From Lachnoclostridium sp. UBA1434 (GTDB lineage: Bacteria > Bacillota > Clostridia > Lachnospirales > Lachnospiraceae), in NCBI GenBank assembly GCA_002329645.1, contig DCTS01000056.1, positions 30,269 to 47,361 on the forward strand: DNA of 17,093 nt, read 5' to 3'. This document shows, one piece after another, positions 1 to 7,073 of the stretch; within the stretch, counting starts at the first letter, position 1; each line of letters opens with the position of its first letter. The position numbers and the translations under genes were made by a program. Below the pieces are notes generated by a model. The model saw only the letters and a program-made list of their open reading frames with translations, was not told where the DNA came from and did no database searches.

Positions 1-789
1 CAAAGGATACCTTATAGGAACAGGACACAGAATGCCCGGGAAATCGGAGTAGTATTCGGACAAAGGTCACAGCTTTGGTGGTCTCTTCCAGTAATCGAAT
101 CCTTTAAAATTCTGAAGGATATATACCAGGTAAGTGATAAAAACTACAAGGATATGATGGATTTATATTCCTCACTGGTGGATATTGAAAGCCTTATGCA
201 CAAGCCGGTCAGGCAGATGTCTCTTGGTCAGAGGACACTAAGTGATATACTGGCGGCTTTTCTACATAATCCCGGAGTGGTATTTTTAGATGAACCTACA
301 ATTGGACTTGACGTTTCCATGAAGGGCAAGATAAGAGAGCTGATTAAGGCTCTGAACAGGGAGAAGAAAACCACTGTCATCCTTACCACACATGATATGG
401 GTGATGTGGATGAGCTTTGCAGAAGAATAGTCATAATTGACAAAGGGACTATAATTTATGATGACGATATAGAGCATCTGAGAAGGTTCTTCGGTGCATA
501 CCGGACCCTTAAGCTTCAGATTGGGAAGGCATCCGCAGAGCTTGAGGAACAGGCTCTTAAGAAGGCAACAGATGATCTGACTATAAAGATAAGGGAAGCA
601 TATCCTGAGGCGGCATCTCTTGCCGTATCGATTGAGGAGAACTGGATTGATATCCTTGTCAATGAGGACGAAATCGAGTTGATGACCATATTAAATTACG
701 TTCAGGGTGTTATGAAAATACATAATGTCAGGCTTGAAGAAATATCTACCGAAGGCGTAATTAAGAAGATATATGAAGGAGGGGTATGA
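1..789 (+). CDS. ABC transporter ATP-binding protein (COG4586-type), 5'-truncated by window edge
   Basis: This is the ATPase of an ABC-2 type exporter. It would hydrolyse ATP in the cytoplasm to drive the two permeases encoded next. The frame is open from base 1, so the true start and the Walker A loop lie outside the window; 262 codons are visible. Seen in order: a Q-loop in GVVFGQRSQLWW near the left edge, the ABC signature SLGQR at about 223-237, Walker B VVFLDEPTIGLD at about 277-312, and the H-loop histidine in TTHDMGD at about 388-405. The FGQRSQLWW wording and the two following permeases fit the uncharacterised COG4586 family rather than the common LolD or antibiotic-export ATPases. 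A roughly 95-residue C-terminal extension follows the nucleotide-binding domain. The stop overlaps the next gene's start, implying translational coupling. The substrate cannot be read from the sequence. Confidence 0.93.
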   Translation, partial: QRIPYRNRTQNAREIGVVFGQRSQLWWSLPVIESFKILKDIYQVSDKNYKDMMDLYSSLVDIESLMHKPVRQMSLGQRTLSDILAAFLHNPGVVFLDEPTIGLDVSMKGKIRELIKALNREKKTTVILTTHDMGDVDELCRRIVIIDKGTIIYDDDIEHLRRFFGAYRTLKLQIGKASAELEEQALKKATDDLTIKIREAYPEAASLAVSIEENWIDILVNEDEIELMTILNYVQGVMKIHNVRLEEISTEGVIKKIYEGGV

Positions 790-1592
790 TGGGCCTGAAA
801 AAATATTTGACATTCACCAGAGCAGGCATTGTTGAATCCCTCCAGTTTAGAAGCAGTATTTTCGTAACAATACTTGGCAACTTTATATATCTCATAATAA
901 CCTATTATCTGTGGAAAGCCATCTATGCCTCGGTTGACAGTAAAGTTATCAACGGAATGTCCTTTGCAGACACTATGATCTATCTCGTACTTGCATCTGC
1001 TTTATTTTACTTCATGGAGGTATATCTGGTATGGGATATGGGACGAAGTATACAAACCGGCAAGATAGTCCTGGATTTGCTTAAGCCGATTCCATATCAG
1101 AGCTTTATGTTCTGGTATTCATCCGGCAGTTGCCTGATGTCCTTTATAATAACATTTCTCCCCACTGCCGTTCTGGTTTATATAGTGACAAAGGGTGCAA
1201 TACATCTGGGCATTAACCTGTTGTTTTTTATGGCCGGTGTTGTATTAGCACTGCTGATAAATTATTTCATTAACTTAATAGTCGGTACCATATGCATCCA
1301 TACGGAATCCATCTGGGGTGTTAATATAATGAAGGAGGTTATCGTTCTCCTTTTCTCCGGCGCAACTATTCCTATAGCATTTTTCCCGGAAAAATTAAGA
1401 ACGCTGGTCTTTTACATGCCCTTCCAGGCTATTTATAATACACCCTTAAGGTTGCTGATTACACCTAACATGTCCCGGCAGGAAAGACTGCAGCTTCTAT
1501 TAATACAGCTTTTTTGGGTTGTGGTATTATATGGAATCAGCAAGCTGTTCTGGAATATATCGATTAAGAAGATAACAGTCAACGGTGGTTAA
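786..1592 (+). CDS. ABC-2 type transporter permease (COG4587-like)
   Basis: Integral membrane permease of about 268 residues with roughly six hydrophobic segments, and the first of two permeases that pair with the preceding ATPase. The N-terminus (KKYLTFTRAGIVESLQFRSS) is the short cytoplasmic amphipathic lead typical of ABC-2 permeases, followed by a membrane segment around VTILGNFIYLIITYYLW. The start shown overlaps the ATPase stop. A second ATG immediately after (789) has better spacing from the AAGGAGG site at 776-782 and gives MGLKKYLTF, so the true start may be 789. It is probably cotranscribed with both neighbours (18 nt to the next gene). Assignment to COG4587 comes from gene order and general resemblance. 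The exported substrate is unknown. Confidence 0.88.
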   Translation: MMGLKKYLTFTRAGIVESLQFRSSIFVTILGNFIYLIITYYLWKAIYASVDSKVINGMSFADTMIYLVLASALFYFMEVYLVWDMGRSIQTGKIVLDLLKPIPYQSFMFWYSSGSCLMSFIITFLPTAVLVYIVTKGAIHLGINLLFFMAGVVLALLINYFINLIVGTICIHTESIWGVNIMKEVIVLLFSGATIPIAFFPEKLRTLVFYMPFQAIYNTPLRLLITPNMSRQERLQLLLIQLFWVVVLYGISKLFWNISIKKITVNGG

Positions 1593-1609
1593 AGGATTGG
1601 TGGATAAAT

Positions 1610-2407
1610 ATGAAACGTATTCGTTTTTATCTTAGAATATACAGAAAGATACTGGCGCAGGATCTGAAAAGCAAGATGAGCTATCGTGCGGATTTTATTA
1701 TATCTACCATAGGCATGATATTCACAAATGTGGCCGGCTTTATATCGTTCTGGGTTGTGTTTCAGAACTTTCCTTCGGTAATGGGCTGGAATTATCACGA
1801 GATGCTTTTTCTATACGGTTTTTCCTTAATTGCGCTGACACCCGTACAGTGCTTCTTTGATAATAACTGGAGCTTAAGGCACTATGTTTATTCCGGAGAT
1901 TTCATAAAATATTGCTTCAGACCAATAAATTTATTCTTCTATTATATGTCTGAGGTATTTGATATTAAGGGTCTGGGACAATTGCTGTTTGGAAGCGTTA
2001 CCATAATATATGCCTGGAACAAGCTCGGTCTTGAAGTCTCCGTTATTGTACTGGTTGAGCTATTTATTGCAATCATAACTGCATCCTTGTTCATGATTGC
2101 CTTAATGAACGCTGCTGCGGCTACATGCTTCTGGATAGTCAATTCAGGTTATGTCATGGTTACAGCATTTAAGTTCAAGGATTATTCAAGATACCCTGTA
2201 ACTATATTCAGCCCCGTATTTAGATTTGTATTTACATTTGTAATACCGATTGCATTCATCTCCTACTACCCGAGCCTGCTCTTCTTGAGGTCGAATACTG
2301 TCCCGCTTCTTACCTGGCTGTCTCCGGCAATCGGTGTTGCCTCCTTCTATCTGTCTTATAAGTTCTGGATGAAGGGCGCCGCCTCATACAGCGGAACTGG
2401 ATCCTAA
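1610..2407 (+). CDS. ABC-2 type transporter permease (COG3694/DUF990-like)
   Basis: Second membrane permease (265 residues, about six hydrophobic segments) of the same exporter. It would form a heterodimeric membrane channel with the upstream permease, driven by the ATPase. It opens with a basic cytoplasmic segment (MKRIRFYLRIYRKILAQDLKSKMSYR), followed by membrane segments such as IISTIGMIFTNVAGFISFWVV, and ends in a charged, short tail. The start has a plausible GGTGG site 5-9 nt upstream. The three-gene order ATPase-permease-permease is the usual one for COG4586-4587-3694 systems, whose substrates are largely uncharacterised. This gene ends the operon: its stop codon lies in the 5' arm of a strong hairpin. 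Confidence 0.88.
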   Translation: MKRIRFYLRIYRKILAQDLKSKMSYRADFIISTIGMIFTNVAGFISFWVVFQNFPSVMGWNYHEMLFLYGFSLIALTPVQCFFDNNWSLRHYVYSGDFIKYCFRPINLFFYYMSEVFDIKGLGQLLFGSVTIIYAWNKLGLEVSVIVLVELFIAIITASLFMIALMNAAAATCFWIVNSGYVMVTAFKFKDYSRYPVTIFSPVFRFVFTFVIPIAFISYYPSLLFLRSNTVPLLTWLSPAIGVASFYLSYKFWMKGAASYSGTGS

Positions 2408-2443
2408 ACAATACCCTATCCAAAACAGGATAGGATATTGTTT
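2406..2443. terminator. Bidirectional hairpin terminator between convergent genes
   Basis: A 16-bp stem (arms 2406-2421 and 2428-2443) with a 6-nt loop. On the + strand it has one C·A mismatch; on the reverse strand the same position is a G·U wobble, so pairing is complete there. Both outer arms end in TTT, giving a short U-run in either direction. It overlaps the stop codon of the second permease and lies 65 bp past the xylanase stop, so it probably ends both convergent transcripts. Confidence 0.75.
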
Positions 2444-2507
2444 GCAAAGCCATATTTAAAAGCAGAATAGGGATAATGAAGGTAGAATGAACTAACTATG
2501 CTTTTCT

Positions 2508-3764
2508 TTATATGGTTATCTCAATGATATCATCTTTAGATTTTCCATTAAGGTTAAATTTCATCGTCTTTCCCTGAAGGCTGATTTCATATTCTCCTTT
2601 AAAGCCATTAAGAATAATACTTCCGTTTTCATCAGTTCGTAATTCACCTTCTGTATGCCATTCTTCATGGATAAGACGCTTTAATTCATGATAAGCCGGC
2701 TTAGTGGTATTATCTTTACGAATAAGGCCGCTTGGAGCTCCAAGCCATGCACCGTCTGCAAAATCCCATCCGGTTACTGCCTCAACCATAGGATGTTCAA
2801 ATAAGATACGATACATTTCAGCCCATTCCTTCTTTTGTCTTTCTTCACCGTCCGGTGTTGAAGGCCATTCGTCAACCTGATAGTCATTCAAATCCACGAT
2901 ATCTTTAGGCATAAGTTCACCTGATATTAGGGTATTCTCTGTAAAATGAAGAGGAAGCCCGAATACTGAGAATCTCTCGAGAATATCCTCAAGCTTTTCC
3001 TGTCCCATATATCCCTGGTGTTGATGAGTCTGGATGCCGATTGCAGAAATAGGCACACCAGCATTTAAACATCCATCGATTAGAATCCTATAGCTTTCTG
3101 ACAGGTTGAAATCATTAATAAGTAGAGCAGCATCCGGATTAGCACTCTTAGCGGCATCAAATACTTCCTTCACAAGTCGAACTCTGCCAAGATCCTTACA
3201 TATGCGGGTAATAGCATTATCGTACCTGTCATAAACAGGCATAATCACTACCTCATTGATTACATCCCAAATATCTATTACACCACGAAATGCAGTAACA
3301 TCACGATATATACGATCTAATTGCTTTTGTAAAATCGTTGCATTGTCATAATCCATCAACCAGTCTGCACAAGCTGTATGCCAACATAATGGATGGCCTT
3401 TTACCTTCACATTATTCTGTTGCAGCATTTTTGCAGCTCGCATTCGACTGTCTGTGAGAATCTCCCCTTCTTTCGGTTCAAATCCTCCCCAGTAAAATGG
3501 AAGTGTTCCGTAATTAAATACTTCTAACCACATATTCATTCTTTCTTCGAAAAAGCTTTTATCGGGATATTTTTTATCAATATAAGCATCCGCTTTTCTC
3601 ACATTGACATCCGATGTAGCCGGAAGCGAATCAAATGCGCCGCAGCCAAACAAAAACTGATGATTCACTAATTTTACTTTTACAGTAGTGTTCGATAGTA
3701 TATTCCCTTCACCATTTATAAAACGTATTCTTTGCTCTGCTTTTCTATGCTCTAATGAACTCAT
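2508..3764 (-). CDS. Glycoside hydrolase family 10 endo-beta-1,4-xylanase, cytoplasmic
   Basis: Retaining GH10 hydrolase of 418 residues, expected to cleave beta-1,4-xylan or xylo-oligosaccharides. Seen: GHPLCWH at 123-129 (the GH10 GHxLxWH substrate-site motif), WDVINE at 166-171 with the acid/base Glu171, IGIQTHQH at 242-249, and LHFTEN at 272-277 with the nucleophile Glu276. TGWDFADGAWL at 331-341 is the equivalent of the conserved C-terminal Trp region. Residues 10-45 form a short beta-rich lead-in, and about 370-418 a beta-rich tail (NGFKGEYEISLQGKTMKFNL). There is no signal peptide, so the enzyme is probably intracellular and acts on imported oligosaccharides. The start is supported by AGGAGGGG about 6 nt upstream. 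It is transcribed alone, convergent with the ABC operon. Exact substrate preference (xylan versus xylobiose-type oligomers) is inference. Confidence 0.93.
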   Translation of the reverse strand: MSSLEHRKAEQRIRFINGEGNILSNTTVKVKLVNHQFLFGCGAFDSLPATSDVNVRKADAYIDKKYPDKSFFEERMNMWLEVFNYGTLPFYWGGFEPKEGEILTDSRMRAAKMLQQNNVKVKGHPLCWHTACADWLMDYDNATILQKQLDRIYRDVTAFRGVIDIWDVINEVVIMPVYDRYDNAITRICKDLGRVRLVKEVFDAAKSANPDAALLINDFNLSESYRILIDGCLNAGVPISAIGIQTHQHQGYMGQEKLEDILERFSVFGLPLHFTENTLISGELMPKDIVDLNDYQVDEWPSTPDGEERQKKEWAEMYRILFEHPMVEAVTGWDFADGAWLGAPSGLIRKDNTTKPAYHELKRLIHEEWHTEGELRTDENGSIILNGFKGEYEISLQGKTMKFNLNGKSKDDIIEITI

Positions 3765-3968
3765 GTAAGCCCCTCCTATATAATAATAAAATTTATACTC
3801 TCATAAATAGTTAACCAATGATCCCCGTATCTGCATCTACGTATCAAGATTTGAATTACTGGACTTGACCATACAACTGCTATCTTCATGATTCTTCTCT
3901 TACACCTTGGTATGTTCATTTTGTGAAAAATTATAACATTATTATAACATTCAATTATGATGAATTCT
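3765..3968 (-). promoter_or_regulatory. Upstream region of the xylanase gene with AT-rich promoter-like repeats
   Basis: About 200 bp upstream of the xylanase. Read on the reverse strand, 3935-3960 contains two back-to-back ATGTTATAAT units preceded by TTGAAT. These are good -10 sequences, but the visible -35 spacing (13 nt to the second) is not ideal. A promoter there would leave a leader of about 170 nt. Closer to the gene a TATAAA box is present without a good -35. I see no catabolite-repression site that I can support. Confidence 0.3.
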
Positions 3969-4018
3969 ACCGTCTTACGGGGTTATTTTTGCAACCGTCT
4001 TACGGGTCTATTTTGGCA
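3969..4018. repeat. Two-copy 25-bp tandem repeat, possible insertion-sequence end
   Basis: Two adjacent 25-bp units (3969-3993 and 3994-4018) match at 22 of 25 positions, and both begin ACCGTCTTACGGG. Tandem 20-25-bp units of this kind occur at the ends of IS21-class elements, where they bind transposase. No transposase gene is visible beside them, so if this is an IS end it is a remnant. The IS assignment is inference. Confidence 0.5.
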
Positions 4019-4204
4019 AAATGTTTAATTAAAAAGTTCTCATTTATGTCTGTTGCCAGGGTATAACGCAGCTTTCATTGAGACTTTCACTCCTTTGTGG
4101 ATGGATAAGATAAAAAGAGGCATTACCTACAAAACTGCAGGTTATGCCTATTTCATCGATATTAAAAATCCCTTATTGAGTTACCCTTTCGGCAGGGGCT
4201 CATA
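4019..4204. other. Non-coding stretch of unknown origin between the repeat and the zinc-ribbon gene
   Basis: About 185 bp with no convincing coding frame on either strand. It may belong to the same relic as the adjacent tandem repeat. An imperfect TGAG...CTCA dyad around 4178-4203 directly follows the stop of the reverse-strand zinc-ribbon gene and could be its weak terminator, but it lacks a clear U-run. Confidence 0.3.
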
Positions 4205-4540
4205 TTATCTAATAATTTCTCGTGTAATAACTGTCAGCAAAAATAACATGAGAATCCAAAATCCCAGGGAACCGATTGATAAACCCAACCCGATTTTAGA
4301 TCGTCCGGCATACCTATTATTAGTGTCATTGATACCAATCAGACTCGTTACCAGACCCACAATTGAACCTATAAAAATCAAAGGATAAAACCCCAACGAG
4401 CCGAATATTACAGAAATTGTTGCTAAAGCTTTCCCCTGATTATTAGCTCTGATATTGGTATTGACCAAATGACCGCATGATAAGCATACATCTGTATTTT
4501 CATTCAATTCATTACCGCAATTCGAACAAAATCTTGCCAT
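4205..4540 (-). CDS. Small zinc-ribbon membrane protein (DUF4190-like)
   Basis: A 111-residue protein with an N-terminal zinc ribbon and two hydrophobic membrane segments. Cys5, Cys8, Cys19 and Cys22 form CxxC-n10-CxxC (FCSNCGNEL ... CLSCGH), followed by a short linker. The membrane stretches are roughly LATISVIFGSLGFYPLIFIGSIVGLVTSLIGI and IGLGLSIGSLGFWILMLFLLTVI. Glycine-rich paired helices after a zinc ribbon are typical of DUF4190-type proteins of Bacillota, whose role is unknown. I chose the ATG at 4540, giving MARFCSNCG, over the upstream frame extension (4555): a GGGGTGGG element sits 6-13 nt before it, and family members usually begin a few residues before the first Cys pair. It is not tightly linked to a neighbour, and its function is unassigned. 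Confidence 0.72.
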   Translation of the reverse strand: MARFCSNCGNELNENTDVCLSCGHLVNTNIRANNQGKALATISVIFGSLGFYPLIFIGSIVGLVTSLIGINDTNNRYAGRSKIGLGLSIGSLGFWILMLFLLTVITREIIR

Positions 4541-4654
4541 TACTACCCACCCCAATATATTATTTACATTTTCTTTATTTTAACTAATATTAATTATATT
4601 TGTCAATAATGCTTATAAGAACCCTGTACCGGATATAAACCCTGATTTAAAATA

Positions 4655-4981
4655 TTAAAAGCAATATAATATTATAATTACTGTCGATATAAGAAATCTG
4701 ATAATGTGATGCTGAGGGTTTATCTTCTTGTGCAGGGCTATTCCGTTAAATATTGCGGAGATATGTATTAAGACAAGCCCAAGACAAAGCAGTGCAAGCA
4801 AGTTGGTGTCATTAATTATTGTAAATACTGAGGTAATAATAAGAACTATTCCACCGGTTAACATCATTAGATTTGACCAAAGCTTAATGTCCCTTTTCTT
4901 TAACTGAACAACGCATGTCAATAATGTTAAAAGTCCGTAGACTATCGTCAAAGCAACAAAAATAATATCCAGTATATCCAC
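4655..4981 (-). CDS. Small hypothetical four-helix membrane protein
   Basis: A 108-residue, strongly hydrophobic protein that I do not recognise. It has about four membrane segments: ILDIIFVALTIVYGLLTLL, LMMLTGGIVLIITSVFTII, LLALLCLGLVLIHISAIFNG and IIRFLISTVIIILY. Short charged loops lie between them (KKRDIK; HKKINPQHH). Translation starts with GTG at 4981, supported by AAGGGGAG about 8 nt upstream. It lies 85 bp downstream of the MFS transporter stop in the same direction, so cotranscription is possible. There is no enzymatic motif. Its composition suits a small accessory or stress-related membrane protein, but no function can be given. Confidence 0.7.
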   Translation of the reverse strand: MDILDIIFVALTIVYGLLTLLTCVVQLKKRDIKLWSNLMMLTGGIVLIITSVFTIINDTNLLALLCLGLVLIHISAIFNGIALHKKINPQHHIIRFLISTVIIILYCF

Positions 4982-5066
4982 CCTTATCTCCCCTTTACCT
5001 TATTTTTCTAATAGCATACACTATTTTAATAATTTTGTACACATTTTTTATCTAAATGCTAATACA

Positions 5067-6332
5067 TCACGAGTTACGTGCAGAAGACATACGATAAAAA
5101 ATTGCTGTGGCAATTATGCCTAAGAGCATTATAATTATGCTCAGGACAAATGGCAGCATGCGTGAGATATCACTCAGCAATCCGCCAATATAACCAAAGG
5201 GTACGCTAACCAGCATTACGGTTGTCTGAAGCAGCGCCATGATTCCGGAACGCTGCTCCGAGTCGGCATGGATTGCAACAAGAGATTCCCTGAGCGTATA
5301 TAAAACAGACATGCCTAATGCTTCAAAAAACAGGGACAGCAATAATACTACATATCCTAATATACTTGTTTCTGTTATTGATATTAAAAGCAGGCAGCCG
5401 ATTATTGAGCTGATAAACCCTCCGAAAAGCGGCCACTTAAGCTTTGATTGCCTGATACGCGAAATGACTGTAAAAAATATAAATATTGAAAGTATACTTC
5501 GGATCATCGGGAAAATGGGCAGCAGCTCATCGGGAACTCCGATACGGCGGGAGGCAATTATCTGCCAGAAGGTACTCCCGAGCATGGAAGCAATCTCTAC
5601 TAAAATACTTATGATTATTGCAAATTTTGTACCCCTGGAGGCAAGAATCTTTTGAACTGCACCTTTATACCCTGACAGCATTTCAATCCATGACTTGCCT
5701 CGCGTTTCCTCCCGCTTAATTAATCCCATCCTGGTTTCAGTAGAGAAGCGGTACAATATTATCAGCTTTATAGTCATAATAACACATGCATTAATATATA
5801 GTATCCGTATTGCAGGCACCAATGTCAGCTTTGCAACAAGGACTGAGGATATGGGTGCGAAAAGCACGGAAAAGTTCGATGATATCATAACCCAGGAATA
5901 GATCTGGGTTATCTTGTCCTTTGGAGCATCCTCCACCAAAAGACAATCCCAGGATACCGTGGGCACCTTCATCATACCGTTAAGTAAGGCTGCAACCACA
6001 AAAAACCAGAAGCCCTGGCTAAAGGCCCATATAAGGCAAGGGATACTCCAGGAGAGTATGTCGAAGATCATGGTGCTCTTCCTGCGGCCTAATTTATCAA
6101 CTATTGCACCCGACAGAAATGAAAATATCATCTGGGAAAATAAATATATTGAGGTTACTATTCCAACCTCCACGTCGTTCATTCCAAATGCAAGCATATA
6201 TACCGATGCATAGGGCAGACACAGATTCATGGAAAGTCCCCACATTGGCTCCGTATAAACGCAGGCACGGGAATTGCCCTCCAGCTCAAATAAAGTGCGA
6301 AAAAGCCTGTGCTTCTTTAGTGTGTTCATCAT
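5067..6332 (-). CDS. Major facilitator superfamily transporter
   Basis: A 12-helix secondary transporter of 421 residues in the cytoplasmic membrane. The first-loop MFS signature is seen as GAIVDKLGRRKS at 75-86, between helices 2 and 3. A central hydrophilic loop (about 200-225, RMGLIKREETRGKSW) separates the two six-helix halves. The start is ATGATG with AAAGGAA about 10 nt upstream; either ATG may be used. The gene diverges from a truncated sugar-phosphate isomerase gene, with an inverted repeat TTAACAC-n7-GTGTTAA between them. This suggests, by inference, sugar-related uptake or efflux under a shared repressor. Drug export is the main alternative. The substrate cannot be read from the sequence. 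Confidence 0.85.
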   Translation of the reverse strand: MMNTLKKHRLFRTLFELEGNSRACVYTEPMWGLSMNLCLPYASVYMLAFGMNDVEVGIVTSIYLFSQMIFSFLSGAIVDKLGRRKSTMIFDILSWSIPCLIWAFSQGFWFFVVAALLNGMMKVPTVSWDCLLVEDAPKDKITQIYSWVMISSNFSVLFAPISSVLVAKLTLVPAIRILYINACVIMTIKLIILYRFSTETRMGLIKREETRGKSWIEMLSGYKGAVQKILASRGTKFAIIISILVEIASMLGSTFWQIIASRRIGVPDELLPIFPMIRSILSIFIFFTVISRIRQSKLKWPLFGGFISSIIGCLLLISITETSILGYVVLLLSLFFEALGMSVLYTLRESLVAIHADSEQRSGIMALLQTTVMLVSVPFGYIGGLLSDISRMLPFVLSIIIMLLGIIATAIFYRMSSARNS

Positions 6333-6368
6333 GCTGATTGTGTTCCTTTCGCAAACATGATAATATTA

Positions 6369-6416
6369 AGTATAATGATGCCTTTATGACAAATCTTAAC
6401 ACATTATTCGTGTTAA
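6369..6416 (-). promoter_or_regulatory. Palindromic operator and -10 element upstream of the MFS gene
   Basis: A perfect inverted repeat TTAACAC-n7-GTGTTAA spans 6396-6416. It abuts the expected -35 position of a reverse-strand promoter whose -10 (TATACT) is at 6369-6374. A third copy of the half-site, GTGTTAA, lies at 6506-6512 just before the divergent gene. The layout fits a repressor acting on the divergent promoters. No regulator gene for it is visible in the window. Confidence 0.5.
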
Positions 6417-6465
6417 TACTACACATATTATTTTTTATGCTGATATAGTAATCAAAAATGCTTTC

Positions 6466-6495
6466 TTGCGTATCAGCTAATATCTTAATTATAGT
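6466..6495 (+). promoter_or_regulatory. Promoter of the truncated sugar isomerase gene
   Basis: TTGCGT (6466-6471) and TATAGT (6490-6495) are separated by 18 nt, about 33 nt before the AAGAAAGGAG ribosome-binding site of the downstream fragment. A 7-bp dyad, GCTGATA (6439-6445) with TATCAGC (6471-6477), overlaps the -35 region and could be a further regulator site. Confidence 0.5.
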
Positions 6496-6527
6496 ATGCA
6501 AAAAGGTGTTAAGAAAGGAGACGGCAC

Positions 6528-6665
6528 ATGATTACCACATTTGCCTGGTTCGGGTATGATCTGCCTAAGAAGGAATGCTTTGATTTTATTAAGCTGTCTG
6601 GTTTTGACGGTGTGACATTATGGTGGAATAATGACTTCGGAGATACTGATTTCCGGGATAATTAG
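6528..6665 (+). pseudogene. N-terminal fragment of a sugar-phosphate isomerase/epimerase (TIM barrel)
   Basis: Only 45 codons remain. The fragment opens MITTFAWFGYDLPKKEC and continues with LSGFDGVTLWW. The WFGYDLP...F.LIK.xGFDGVxLWW pattern matches the first beta strand and helix of xylose-isomerase-like TIM-barrel sugar-phosphate isomerases/epimerases, normally about 250-280 residues. The ribosome-binding site (GAAAGGAG, 8 nt before ATG) and promoter are intact, so the start is real and the gene has lost its 3' part. The frame ends in TAG at 6663-6665, whose G is the first base of a GGCACTGTTGCA motif resembling an IS6/IS26-type terminal repeat. No continuation of the barrel is seen downstream in any frame. 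A functional 45-residue protein is unlikely. Confidence 0.7.
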
Positions 6666-6860
6666 GCACTGTTGCACTGGAAGCCGCAAATAGGGGGTCA
6701 AGTGTTTTTTGTTGAAAATCAAGGTTTTTAGGCCCTTCATATCTCAGTGAATGAGTCACGATTATGGATATTTCATAACATCATGTGCTGAAAGTGCGTC
6801 TGAAGGGTATACGAAATAGAACGTCTTCCTTTTTCTTCTATAATGGCCTTATGTATACCC
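6665..6860. mobile_element. Possible insertion-sequence remnant downstream of the broken isomerase gene
   Basis: Starts with GGCACTGTTGCA (6665-6676), which matches the first 12 bases of the 14-base IS26 terminal repeat as I recall it. What follows has no open transposase frame, only stop-rich sequence and an 8-bp dyad, GGGTATAC (6805-6812) with GTATACCC (6853-6860). No matching right-hand end is seen in the window. It may be a solo end or deletion scar. The right boundary given is arbitrary. Confidence 0.35.
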
Positions 6861-7006
6861 ATCCCTCTATGGCAGCGAACCTCCTATTTCCACCAGGATC
6901 CTATCTCCAGAGTCCTAACTCCAATAATATATTATATCATCTTATCATATTATTTTTCTTGATTGTTTTCAACATATTCATGTCGATAATTATTTTACAT
7001 ATTATA
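6861..7006. other. AT-rich intergenic DNA upstream of the blaI-like gene
   Basis: Very AT-rich in its second half, with no coding frame or RNA that I can support. Together with the preceding remnant it makes a gene-free interval of about 400 bp between the broken isomerase gene and the BlaI-family regulator. Confidence 0.4.
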
Positions 7007-7060
7007 TTGACGGATACAGTCTATATATGTTAGACTGAATATAGTCTAATATATATAGAC
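7007..7060 (+). promoter_or_regulatory. Promoter and 42-bp palindromic BlaI-type operator
   Basis: TTGACG at 7007-7012 is a good -35; TAGACT at 7031-7036 is a possible -10 at 18-nt spacing. From 7019 to 7060 the DNA is a nearly perfect palindrome: 18 of 21 position pairs are Watson-Crick. It contains alternating half-sites AGTCTA (7018-7023), TAGACT (7031-7036), AGTCTA (7043-7048) and TAGAC (7056-7060), i.e. two AGTCTA-n7-TAGAC(T) dyads or one central TAGACT-n6-AGTCTA. The -10 candidate is itself a half-site, so repressor binding would block transcription. Autoregulation by the BlaI-like protein just downstream is the natural reading. Confidence 0.7.
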
Positions 7061-7073
7061 CGGAGGGATTGTC

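Noticed and set aside
4053..4388. 111-codon + strand frame
   Set aside because: The second half is antisense to the zinc-ribbon gene; the first half has no supporting motif or ribosome-binding site.
5239..6213. Several + strand frames opposite the MFS gene
   Set aside because: Antisense to a clear 12-helix transporter; no domain or start signal supports them.
6785..7033. 82-codon + strand frame before the blaI-like gene
   Set aside because: It runs through degenerate DNA and into the promoter/operator, has no ribosome-binding site, and its composition follows the AT-rich sequence.
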